DNA from: Symbiodinium natans
Lineage: Eukaryota; Sar; Dinophyceae; Suessiales; Symbiodiniaceae
DNA length: 64,000 nt
Direction of reading: 5' to 3'
NCBI GenBank assembly: GCA_905221605.1
Contig: CAJNDS010000691.1
Coordinates: 62,001 to 126,000 of the forward strand
Shown here piece by piece: positions 1-10,600 of this stretch; the first letter of the stretch is position 1; the number at the start of each line of letters is the position of its first letter. Under the pieces are notes generated by a model that had not been told where the DNA came from, did no database searches, and saw only the letters and a program-made list of their open reading frames with translations. Both the position numbers and the translations under genes were made by a program.

Positions 1-762
1 TCTTGGGATCTTCGTGGGAGTATTCCCTGTTTTGGGGGATATTGGAGTCTAGGCAAGTAGAACCCCCAAATAGCCCAAAACCCTTAACCCTAAACCCCTC
101 CAAAAACACTACCCTCCACTATGGGGGTTAGTTTGGGGTTGGGATTTCTGATGCATAGTGTTGCCCAGTTCTTTCCAGCTCCCTGCTTTGCATGCCGTGG
201 ACGACTCACTTGTGGTACGTCCTACCAGCATTATTCCTCTCAACCCAATTGTCCGGTTGCGACTTCGTACGCACCCACCCGCCCGCCCGCCCGCCCACCC
301 ACCCACGCACACACCCGCGCACCCACAGCAACAAGGTAACCAGAGAAAACAATGCGCAGACATCTTATCTTATCCTATATTACTTTACATATTGTATTAT
401 ACATACATACAGACATACATGCATACATACTATCGCACAATACAGGACTGCATGTATATAATATCGATGTTTTTAGACTTATACACACCCACTTTGTCTT
501 GACACATTGCATGCTACATAGCTAGAAACTACCAGCGCCAACAACAAACGCCCACCCACACACCAAGCACCGGTGCCTGTTGTGTCGGCAAGGCTGTGAG
601 AAGTCGGCAGCAAGTACCGTGAGCTTTGCGATCATGGGTATTGTTACTCAGATCCCTCAAATGAACCACGGCTGCACCATGGAGGCAAGAGCAGAAGCTT
701 CAGGTTTCGGGCTCGTAGAGGCCTGCATGCACACCTGCTTGTGCACTTCTTGTTGTGGACCC

Positions 763-905
763 TAAACCCTAAACCCTAAACCCTAAACCCTAAACCCTAA
801 ACCCTAAACCCTAAACCCTAAACCCTAAACCCTAAACCCTAAACCCTAAACCCTATAAACCCTAAACCCTATAAACCCTAAACCCTAAACCGTAAACCCT
901 AAGCC
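763..905. repeat. CCCTAAA array
   Basis: About 15 exact CCCTAAA units, then CCCTATAAA and CCGTAAA variants. Upstream (1-760) I see a CCCG/CCCA simple repeat at 270-312, an ATAC microsatellite at 400-430 and no gene I can support; an open stretch at 580-760 (MCRQGCEKSAASTVSF) lacks splice context. Confidence 0.8.
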
Positions 906-935
906 GTGGCTGCGGGACCTGAGTGTTGGGCCGCA

Positions 936-1215
936 GCCCAGGACTACAGACCTTCAGCGGTCCACGCGCTTTGGCGATGTAAACTGCCAGGCACACTTTG
1001 TCTGCGTATCATCCTTGGGCACCAAATACACCCTTGAGTTGGGGGTCATATACCCTATACCATCATAAGTCCTATTAAGGTATCTGAATATACCCCTATT
1101 TACTATCATTCCAAGTAAGGTATATGTATATATATATCTATATAGACCACAAACCCTTTTCGGCTTCGTTTGGTCTCCAAGGATGAGGTCCGGGCAGGTT
1201 TCGGCCGAGCACGCG
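936..1215 (+). CDS. Two candidate 5' exons upstream of the first gene
   Basis: Exon 937-978 follows the acceptor gttgggccgcag, reads PRTTDLQRSTRFGD and ends at donor GTAAAC. Exon 1182-1215 follows the pyrimidine-rich acceptor ttggtctccaag, reads DEVRAGFGRAR plus one base and ends at donor GTAGGG. The two join in phase 0. The intron between them is largely one inverted-repeat element (about 979-1140) ending in an AT-rich stretch. They may belong to a gene mostly outside the window or to the gene that follows. No family recognised. Confidence 0.35.
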
Positions 1216-1489
1216 GTAGGGTACTTGTGTAACACGGCTCGAAAGGCCCTATACTTCTAGAGGCATATTCGGGTTTAGGGTTTAGGGCTTAGGGTAGTGT
1301 AGGGTTTAGGGCCCTATACAAAAGTTTGGAGTATCCTCAAGAATGGGCCATTGTCAAGGCTGGAGGGTCGAGTTTGGGAACTTTTGACTTCAAGCCACCA
1401 CAAAATACGAAAAGCGGGCAGAATCAACCCCCCCCCCCCCCCCCCAGGTGTAAAGAAAAGGTTATGTGCCCACCCACATGTGACCTACC

Positions 1490-1543
1490 GTGTTCCTATC
1501 GTCGCCTTCCTGGCGGCTGGCGGTAAGGCGACGATAGGAACAC
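1490..1543. repeat. Perfect 19-bp inverted repeat
   Basis: GTGTTCCTATCGTCGCCTT and AAGGCGACGATAGGAACAC are separated by 16 bp. An outer pair TGTGACC / GGTCACA (about 1479 and 1556) suggests the hairpin is the core of a larger element, about 1479-1562. Contents of the loop are cctggcggctggcggt. Confidence 0.6.
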
Positions 1544-1648
1544 ATGGGACGCGCCGGTCACACCCAGGGCCCTCAGCCCTAAACCCTAAGGCCCTAAACC
1601 CTAAACCCTAAACCCTAAACCCTAAAACCTAAACCCAAAGAGGCGACC

Positions 1649-4600
1649 ATGGGAGCCATCACCTCCTTCTGGGGCAGCCGGGCGGCAGCGGGGGCGGGAG
1701 AGGGAGCGGTGGGCTTCTAGTACCCTATACGCAAATTAAGGGGCCCATATATACGTCAAAACCCTTTAAAGAAACGGAGGTTGGGGACCATCTTAAGGGC
1801 CCATGCAACTAAAACCCTAAACCCTAAACCCTAAACCCTAAGCCCGCAACCCTAACAGCCCTAAGAGCCGGAGATTGCTTGTTCTGCAAACTTCGGCCCT
1901 CCCAAGCTGCCACGGAGACCTTCCGAGCGACGTCTTGGGCCCAGGGTTTAGGGTTTAGGGTTGAGGGGTTAGGGTTTAGGGTTTAGGGATAGGGTTTAGG
2001 GTTGAGAGTTGAGGGGTGAGGGGTGAGGGGTTGAGGGTTAAGGGTTGAGGGTTTGGGGTTTGGGGCTTAATTGGGGTTTAGGGTTTGTTGGGTTTATAGG
2101 GGTTAAGGTAGCACAAGTCCTAAAGCCCACACAAAAGCCTGCAAGCCTAAACCCCACAATACCCAATAGCCTAAAAGCGGCAAGGTACCTTCTAGCGGCC
2201 TTCTGTCCCAAAGCCTAGAGCCCTCAAACACTCAAACCCTCAAACCCTCAAACTCTCAAACCCTCAAACCCTCAAACCCTCAAACCCTCAAACCCTCAAA
2301 CCCTCAAACCCTCAAACCCTCAAACCCTCAAACCCTCAAACCCTCAAACCCTCAAACCCTCAACCCCAAACCCCAAACCCTAAACCCCAAACCCCAAAAA
2401 ATCCCTAAACCCTAGAGCAAAGGCACCTTTAGCGGCCTGAGCTCCCTGACCTCTTTCAGCTACTCCTGCTGGCGAAGATTTCCGCGCCTAGCTCCTCGGT
2501 GCATGTTGGGATTTTAGTAATCGGGGGCTTTAAGGGCTTTTAGGGGTGTAGGGTTTAGGGTTTAGGGTTTGGGGTTTGGGGTTTGGGGTTTGGGGTTTAG
2601 TTTTTAGGGTTTAGGGGTGGGGTGTTAAGGGTTTTGAGGCTCAGAGGTTTGGTATTTCGGGTTTAGGGGAAGCCCGAAACCTTAGCCGCCCCAACCCTGC
2701 ACCGCAAGCCCACCACGAACCAGAAGGGGAAAAGGCGCTAAACCTACATGTCAACCTTTACCCAAAGGCTCCTATGGAGTACCTTGTTTGGGATAGCGAA
2801 CTAAGATCCCCTATAACTAACCACATTGGAGCCTTTGATTTGGGTAACCTCAAACCTAAATAACATGGGCCATCCTAAGGTTCACAGGGCTTGTGGGTTC
2901 ATAGGTTTAGGGTTTAGGGTTTAGGGTTTAGGGTTTAGGGTTTAGGGTTACGGTGTATAGGGCTCGCAGGGTTTGTGGGCCTTTTGGCCTTCTTTTTTGT
3001 TTAGAGTTCTTCCTCCACCCCCCTCCCCCCAAAAAACGGAAAGAGATGAATAGACAAATTCTTAAGACCTCACCCCAAAGCCCTAAGCCCTAAAACACCT
3101 AAACGCCCTAAAGTTCTTTCTCCCTAAACCCTGCCCCCACTCTGAAGACCTAACACCCCAAGCCGTAACCCCTAACCCCAAAGCCCTAACCCCTAACCCC
3201 TGAACCCCTAACTCCTAAACCTTATAGTGCCCTCAACCCTAAACCCTCAACCCTAAACCCTAAACCTTACAGGGGTTGGTGGTCTCTTTAAGTAGGGTTT
3301 CGTATTGAGGTATAAGGGTAGCAGATAAAGAGGCGACCGGCCTTTAGAACCTAAACCCTAAACCCTAAACCCTAAGTTTCTTAAGACTCTGTCTTTCGAG
3401 TCCCAGGTGCGCAACAAGGCGGGCGAGATCGAGTACAAGTGGTCTATGGGCCCTGGGTCGGCGGCCCCGGGGGGTTTTGTAGGGTTTGCCTAAACCCTAA
3501 ACCCTAACTAAAGCCCAGATTTGGGCCTCAAAGGGATTCCTGCGCTTTGGGGTTTAGGTCTTAGGGCTTTTGGTTGACGCTGAGAGTGTAGGGGTCGAGG
3601 GACGAAAGGAGGGACCCTTATAAGGGATCTTAGGGGTAATGTAGGGGCTACTTAACTTAAGGTCTTAAGGTATGTAGGGACTATGTAAGGTATATAACAG
3701 GGCTAATTTAGGGGAATAAGATTAAGGGTTTCTTTAAGGGGTCACTCCTTATAAGCCCGCTAGTTCAAGCTGCTTCTGGGTCGGCTTAGGGTTCAGGTCA
3801 TACAGTATCTGTGGGAGGTGTTGAGAGAGCTAACCCTAAACCCTAAACCCTAGCCCTAAACCCTAAACCCTAAAGCAACCATAAAAACAAAATGGACCCT
3901 CTGGGTTCATGGCTTTGTCTCTTTCTCTCTTTGTTTGTCCACACGGTCGAGTGTCATTTATGCTTTTACCATGAACCCTCAACCGGACATGTAAAAAAAG
4001 TCGGTAAGCTCTAAGCCTGGGCCCTTATACTAGCAGTCCTTGATAGGGATTACAACAGGGGCCCACTGCAATCCCCATTAAGGACTGTTAGTATAAGGGG
4101 CAACATCCCCCAACCTAAACCCTAAACCATAAACCCTCAACGTCTCAAACTCGTTCCTGGCAACGACGGCCTCGGCAGAGGTTTCTTTGTATGCTCATCG
4201 CCACGGTTCTGAAGTACCTTGGCATGGTGCTAGGGGAGAGAGACTCCTAAGAATCCTAAACGATAATAAGCTGTAAGTTTAGGGTGTAGGTTTCATAAAT
4301 AGGATGTATCCTAAACCCAAAACCCTCGCCGAGTCTCTTTATTTCCGCAGCTCGCACTTTTGCAGGGGCCTTTTGCTCGCGCAGAGGGAGCAGGGAGCAG
4401 GGAGCAGGGTATGGAGTTCAGGGTTTTGGGTTTATGGTTCAGGGGATTTCAAGCTTCAACAGGACATCCTACATGCTAACCCTAAACCCTAAACCCTAAA
4501 CCCTAAACCCTAAACCCTAAACCCCAAACTCTAAAGCAACCATAAAAACTTTGAGGCATTGACACGGATGGAGGGTCTTAAGGTTTAGGGATGGCAGTGG

Positions 4601-6978
4601 AGGTCTCGCTCTGGCTTAAACCCCAAACCCTCAGCCCTAAGCCATAAACCCTAAACCCTAATTAAACCTTGCAGCTACTTCCAAAAAGCCCTTATGTCTA
4701 GGGCTTATAGTCCCCCTGAGGGGTCTAGGGTTTGGGGTTAAGGTTTGGAGTCTAGGGTTTAGGGTTTAAGGTTTAGGGTTTAGGATGCGGAGGCCTCACA
4801 TTTATTCACAACTTGAAGCTGGCAAGAACAACCCCACCCCACACCCCCACCCCCACCCCCACATGCCCCAGAACAAGTACCTAATCCCATAAACCCTAAA
4901 CCCGAAACCCACAAACCCTGAGCTCTAATCCCCATAAACCCTAAAAGCTACAGCCCTAAACCCCAAATACCCTGAACCCTAAAACCTAAGACCTAAACCC
5001 TTAAACCCCCAGAAACCCTAAAACCAACAGCCCTAAACCCGAAACCCGAATCCCCTAAACCCAAAACCCTAAATCCCGATTGCAGCTCTCAGGCTATGGG
5101 ATGGCATGGCACATTTCATGTTGCCCACGCCGGAAGTGCGGCAGCACCATCCACCCAAGGGTGCCCGAGACCCAGGGTTTGGGGTGTAGGGTTGAGGTGT
5201 TTAGATATCACAAGATGGGTTTGGGGTTCAGGCTTTAGGGGTTTAGGCGGTAGGGGTTGAGGGTTTACGGGATTTTTGGGGTTCAGGGGTTTAGGGGCGT
5301 AGGGTGTTGGGGGTTGAGGGGTTTAGGGGTTTCAAGTGTGGGCGTGTAGGGTGTTAGGGGTTCGGAGGTTCGGGGGTTTAGGGGTGTAGGGTTCAGTGCA
5401 TGATTCCCTGAACCCAGAAAATCTGACACACCCTAAAGGATCCAAAACCCCCCGAAGCCCTCTGTCGGCGGCTCTCACTCATGGAAGGTTTCGGGTTTGG
5501 TCGTCTGGGTTTAGGGCTCAGGGCGAGCAAAGAAGCTTGCACCCTAAACCCTAAACCCTCAACCGAAGGCCCCCCCCCCCCCCCCCCAGAAAAATAGCCG
5601 AAACCAAGAAACCCCCTAACACGAAGGTCAACGTCTTCCTAAACCCTAAACCCTAAACCCTAAACCCTAAACCCCAAACCCCAAACCCCAAACCCTAAAC
5701 CCTAAACCCTAAACCCTAAACCCTAAACCCTAAACCTTTCACGGGTTGTGAGGAGCACCCGGGCCAGCCTCAAGCGGCGACGCCGGGCCTCCTGTGTCCG
5801 ATCCGCGGCGAACAGGCAAGGCTCTACAAAGCAATGGCCGCATCGCGCAACCACCCTTATTGGCGTTTGCCGGGAGGCCCCGTGGACATCTAGCTGACAT
5901 TCGACATGGGTGGAGCCACAAATGGCCCCTAAGTCACGGTACTGCCACGTGTTCGGCAGCAACAAACATTGGGCCGCGTTGGGCGAAAAACCAGAAAATG
6001 CACCTGTCACACCGCTCAAAATCGGCATGCCCTTTCACTACAGTGCTAAGCCGCATCGCGCAGCCTCGCTCATCGGCCCAGGCAGGACGAAGCTGGACAG
6101 TGTAGCCATTGGCATCAAGACCTCATGTTTTTTTCGGAAATCTGGCCGACAAATTCTCGATTGGGTATGTTCTGTGCGCTGTAAAGGCCGCCATGGCTGC
6201 AGACATGCGCAGGTTGCTTCCGGCAAGTGTCACGCGTCATAGTCCCGGCCCTGCAGGTACTGACAGTTGCCCCTTCGGGAAGTGCAAGTAGCTGGCTGGC
6301 AGCAAGATGCCACCATGAAAGCCGTAGCCGTCGCCGCTCACTAACAACCGAGAGCTGGCCCAGGGAACAAGCTTGCCTCCAAGGCTGGAGCAATTGCTGT
6401 CTTGCAAGCCGTAGCAGTTGACATCTGGAGAAGAGCAGATCGCCGACCCACTGCAAGGACATGGTCTTGAATCAGCTGAGAGGTAGGGGCCAGCAAGTGC
6501 GTAAGCCGCAGCAAAATCATGCCTCGGAAATTGTAGCTGTAGCTGCGGCAGCATAGGGCTGGCCCACATCAAAACACCTCCGTATAGCCAGTATAGCCGT
6601 CCTCGCACTCGAAGTCGTAGCAACTGCCACGTCGCGGAAAGCAGAAAGCCTTGAAGCTGTAGCACCAACCACCCCAAAGGCCACAGCTGAACCAAGCATG
6701 CGGTGGATGCCGAATGGCATAAGCAGGACCTTCTTGAGTAAAGAGAAATCAGCGGCAGTCGAATCATGGCCCGATTTGCAAAGGAGGTGGTTCTACCTCC
6801 CCCAACGACCTCGCCACGTGTAGGCTCGGGCCGAGAGGCTCCTAAACCCTAAAGCCTAAACCCTAAATCCTGTGTCTTAGGGACTCTGCCCCTAGATGTC
6901 CCAACCCACAGACACTAGGTCACTAGGTGTACTGAAGCCCCATACGGGTAGCCTCATGGGCCCTTAGTATGGGCGCAC

Positions 6979-7017
<39 letters not shown>

Positions 7018-7477
7018 CCCTTATATATCAATTAAGGGCCCATACATCAGAACCCTTCAAAGGAGGTGAGGGACCATGCTGAGGGCCCATGAACCCTACA
7101 CCCTAAACCCTAAACCCTAAACCCTAAACGCTTGGAAAGCCCAGGTCGATCTGTATGGGTACATGATCATGGCTGAGGAGAATGTATCGGATGGATCTGA
7201 GGCATCTACCGGAGAGGACTCTGAGGTTTAGGGTTTAGGGTTTAGGGTTTAGGGTTTAGGGTTTAGGGTTTAGGGTTTAGGGTTTAGGGTTTAGGGTTTA
7301 GGGTTTAGGGTTTAGGGCAATAGGGGGGCTTCTTAGAAACCTCAAGCTCGAAAACTCCCAGGGCGAGAGTCTGGGGCCAGTTCTGATGAACTTGATTTTG
7401 CGAAAATTGGGTGCACGACATCATCGGCGATGCCCGAAAGTGGGTTCACCATGGCTGCTCTTGGGGGTTTACGATAA
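1649..7477 (+). CDS. Unrecognised multi-exon gene with acidic C-terminus
   Basis: I do not recognise this protein. The start is placed at 1649, where ACCATGG follows a CCCTAAA tract. Candidate exons are 1649-1708, 1907-1945, 2460-2498 (acceptor gacctctttcag), 3407-3473, 4179-4226, 4351-4408, 5086-5176, 7145-7225 and 7337-7477. The first four agree in phase, 4351-4408 joins 5086-5176 in phase, and 7145-7225 joins 7337-7477 in phase; links between these groups are unsure and exons are missing in 5.2-7.1 kb. Exon 5086-5176 reads LRLWDGMAHFMLPTPEV and onward. The last two exons give a Ser/Glu-rich tail ending at TAA 7475-7477. Introns carry TTTAGGG/CCCTAAA arrays. The 3' pair is the best supported; the 5' end is tentative and could belong to another gene. 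Confidence 0.45.
2221..2400. repeat. Eight-base CCCTCAAA array
   Basis: About 17 units of CCCTCAAA, a one-base variant of the telomeric unit, followed by CCCCAAA and CCCTAAA. Region 1946-2450 is otherwise telomere-like and without exons. Confidence 0.8.
2758..2848. repeat. Short inverted-repeat element
   Basis: TTACCCAAAGGCTCC and GGAGCCTTTGATTTGGGTAA are about 60 bp apart. A partly similar centre (gaatcccctataactaa) recurs near 44480. Confidence 0.45.
5640..5735. repeat. CCCTAAA array
   Basis: About 13 units with three CCCCAAA variants. Degenerate telomere-like DNA fills most of 4.6-5.7 kb around exon 5086-5176. Confidence 0.75.
5740..6830 (+). pseudogene. Telomere-free island with degenerate Ala/Val-rich coding-like repeats
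   Basis: About 1.1 kb with no telomeric repeat between two CCCTAAA arrays. On the + strand, word GTAGC recurs (for example gccgtagc, ctgtagct) and translates into loosely repeated segments such as ASKAGAIAVLQAVAVD and a 78-codon open stretch ending QRRWFYLPQRPRHV at TAG near 6822. Stops interrupt the frames, so this is either a decayed repeat-protein exon block or several exons I cannot delimit. The 176-codon reverse ORF over the same bases is judged a shadow. Confidence 0.3.
6945..7093. mobile_element. GGGCCCTTA-type element containing (AT)n
   Basis: Left part catgggcccttagtatggg, an AT-dinucleotide run at 6980-7014, and right part gggaccatgctgagggcccatg. Same family as 25622-25766. Confidence 0.5.
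7145..7225 (+). CDS. Internal exon before a telomeric-repeat intron
   Basis: Twenty-seven codons, phase 0 to 0, starting VDLYGYMIMAEENVSDG and ending in a run of Ser and Glu. The acceptor is cttggaaagcccag. The donor is GTTTAGGG, the first letters of a perfect TTTAGGG array, so the telomeric repeat supplies the 5' splice site. It joins in frame to 7337-7477. Confidence 0.6.
7226..7336 (+). repeat. 111-nt intron made mostly of TTTAGGG
   Basis: Donor GTTTAGGG, about thirteen perfect TTTAGGG units, then a 20-nt acceptor region ending cttcttag. It is the clearest case of an intron whose body is telomeric repeat. A telomere origin is inferred from the unit alone. Confidence 0.6.
7337..7477 (+). 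CDS. Terminal exon of the first gene
   Basis: Acceptor ggcttcttag; 46 codons and TAA. It reads KPQARKLPGRESGASSDELD and onward to a small-residue C-terminus. A second frame of the same exon is also open (NLKLENSQGESLGPVLM), but only the first agrees in phase with the exon before it. Confidence 0.55.
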   Translation, partial: KPQARKLPGRESGASSDELDFAKIGCTTSSAMPESGFTMAALGGLR

Positions 7478-7662
7478 AAAAGCCTAAAATAATCAGGGGC
7501 CCTGAATATAGATCTCAAAATAGTAGGACCCCATACCCTAAGGGTCCATGTACCTCATTCTGATATACTTGGGCCCTAAATTCCTTATATAGGAGGTACT
7601 TTAAGGGCGTTACAATAAGGACCCCAATAAAGTACCCCTAATATCGTAAGCCCCCACTTCAG

Positions 7663-10600
7663 TCTGCGGTTGCGACTCGACCGCAGGCATGCAGCCATTA
7701 TTAGATTCTCATCCAGAGGGTCGTATCGTGTTGTCGTAAAGTACAATCGTAGAACTAAGTACGCAAAGGCACCTAAACCCTAAACCCTAAACCCTAAACC
7801 CTAAACCCTAAACAGGGTATAGGTTTTTGGCTTCCCTAAACCTAAACCCTGAACCCTAACTCTCCCTACAATGCTACTATACGCGCACCCTCTGCGTAGT
7901 CCGGGCTTGGGCACAAGTTTCCAGCTCCATGGGCCCTCTGCAACTTCAGCGCGAAGTTCCTCGCTGTGATGCCTGCACCCTACACCCTCTAGAAACCCCT
8001 CCCCTCTCCTTTTCGGGTCTAGAGCTAAACTCCTTTTAGAATTGAGAGATTAACCCTGAATGCTAACCCTAAACCCTGAACTTGTCCGGCTTGGCAAAAC
8101 ATCTTGCGCACCGGAATCCGAGCCCGGACCCGAACCGGAACCTGCCCCCCCCAAAGCCCGAATCGGTATAGGGTTTAGGGTTGAGGGTTTAGGGTTTAGG
8201 GTTTACGGCGTTAGGGTTGATGATAGGGTTTAGGGTTTAGGTGGTTCTGCTTCGGCGGTCGCACTTTTAGTGCTGGACAAGCCGCCAGTTTTCGGTTTGT
8301 TGGCTTTAGGACTCAGAGTTTCGGAATGTCTGGGCCAATGCGCACAAAACCCGAAAGCCCTCGACCCTAAACCGCGCGAGAGGGCCTTGCAAGGAAGTTG
8401 CAAGAGGGTGGCGACCAGAGGCTGCCAGAGTCACCTGGTGAGGGTGACGGCTATTATTGAAAAGTCGCTGGCCCGCACCGACTTGAGGGCGAGAATTGCG
8501 GTAGAAGTCGAGCCGAAGTCCTATAAACCCTTAGAAGCCCCAAACCCCCTAAACCATAAACCCCTAAACCCCCAAACCCTACGCAGCCTTATCAGCTCAT
8601 ATCAGCTCCAGGAACTCTCTTGAAGTCCCATAAACCCTAAGCTCCTAGAACCCTCTTGAACTAGTCCCATAAACCGTAAGAAACCCTAAACCCTAAGCTC
8701 CTAGAACCCCGATATGGGCTGGGGTTCAATCGTTTCTCGAGCCCCGGCTGCTGGATTGCCGGGGATTGGCATGCTATATCTCCAGGAGGAGGGGTCGCTA
8801 CACCCCGGAGCACATGTAGGGTTTAGGGTTTAGGGTTTAGGGTTTAGGGAATAGACTGTGCATGTGTGTGAAGTTGCTATGTGGGTGCGTCGCCGCAAGA
8901 CTTGGTCTGCTGGCATGCGTTGAAAAAGTGAGGCCCGTCTCCGGAGACACAGCGCGAAGCAAGCGAGCTGCGTCCAACCGTCTCTTCTTGAGCAGGCAAG
9001 CCCAACATCAACACCAGTCACAGCTGCAGTTGCTAGACGCATGCCACTTCAGCTTTGAACTTGTCTGTTCTTAACTACATTTCGATCCACGCTGTTTAGT
9101 TAGGCGCTCGACCTGCGAAAGGCTGGAATTTAGTTAGGGTCCGTGTTCGCTGTGTGCAGGCAAGGCGCATCGTGGAGCAGCGGCAGCAGGATCGGCGTTG
9201 CTGCAAGCATTCTTCCCTCCAAGAAGCTACCATTTGCTTAAGAACCCCCCCCCCCCCCCCCAAAAAAAAAAAAAAAAAAAACGACATGACAATCCCTTTT
9301 TTGCCCTTATTTATTAGGAAGAATATATGCTCTTTTTTTTTTTTTTGGGGGGGGGGGGGGCGGTTCTTAAGCAATTCCTAGGAAACACCCTCCTCACCTC
9401 GCCCCCGGGCACCTGGCAGTAGTTTCGACAACGCTCGTCGCCGTCTGCTGGGCTTTCCCAACATCTCGGATCAAGCGCTCGGAGCAGTTGAGTGTATATA
9501 AGTATATTACAAGCGGGGGCCTCGACACAAAACCGTTGATCCTTAGTGCCTTTCTCTCAGGGTTTTGGCTCCTTTACAAGCCCCCTTTTGAACCCGGGCA
9601 CCTCTTTCTTATTCCTAGGTTACCCCTGGGTCCCAAAAAACCCTAGACCCAAACCTCAAACCCTGAACCTTAAAACCCGAAACCCCAACTAGGGCAGGTA
9701 TAAACAAAGTGCCTCACCTAGGCTGCCCAGTAGTACCCTTTTTCCCTTTTTGGGGGGTTTAGGTTCCCTAATAAACCCCTTTAAGCAAAAAAGGGCACCC
9801 ATTTTAACCCTAGGTTACTGGGCAGCCTAGTCACATAGCCACTCCATGGAGCTTTCTCCGCCACGTGCGGCCGCGCCCACATTGGCGTCCCCGCCTTCTC
9901 CACGGGTTGCAGTGCCGCTGCCCTCGGGGCAGGGAAGGCCTGCGGCAGGCCGCGGGGGGTGGGGGTTGTTTTTTGTTCTGGGTTTGGGGTTAGGTCTTTT
10001 CTTTAAGGGTTTAGGGTTTAGGGTTTCAGGCTAGGTTTGGTTGTGATCCGGATTCAAGGCTTTACGGAGTTCAGGGTTGTGGGATTTCGGGGATCAACTC
10101 GTGTTTTGGGTTGGAAGTGGTACAACGAAGCCACTTCGCACACTCACATTCTTTTTTCGGGGAGAGGTGTGTCATTATGTGTGCAGATCTTGGTAGCATA
10201 TGTTTTTAAGGCGCATACTCTAACAGACCCAAGATATGGTTGGATGGTGACCACCATGTAGCCCAATTCTTACTTTCACCTTTTTGCTGGGAGGGGGGGG
10301 GGGTGGGCGAGGTTGGGGGGTCTTATCAAACCGTCTGCAAAATGTAGTCACCAAAAACCGCCCTGAACCCTACACCTTGAACCCTGAACCCTAAGGCCTA
10401 AACCCTAAACCCTAAAACCTAAAACCTAAACCCTAAACCCTAAACCCTAAACCCTAACCCACCTGCTTGTGCTCTGCAGTTTGGCTCGAGCCTTTTGCGT
10501 TTCAGCTCCCCGTGCTACTCTAACCCTAAACCCTAAACCCCAAACCCTAAACCCTAAACCCTAAACCCTAAACCCTAAACCCTAAACCCTAAATCCATCA

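Noticed and set aside
763-905. True chromosome end
   Set aside because: Arrays occur in both orientations across the whole window with genes on either side, so this is not a terminal telomere.
6097-6119. Similarity to the dinoflagellate spliced leader (gtagccattggcatcaag)
   Set aside because: It lacks two T and has an extra base, and the words fit the coding-like repeat V-A-I-G-I-K. I do not accept it as a leader relict.
6237-6767. 176-codon reverse-strand ORF
   Set aside because: It is Leu/Ser/Cys-rich without a domain, lies opposite + strand coding-like repeats, and no other convincing minus-strand exon exists in the window.
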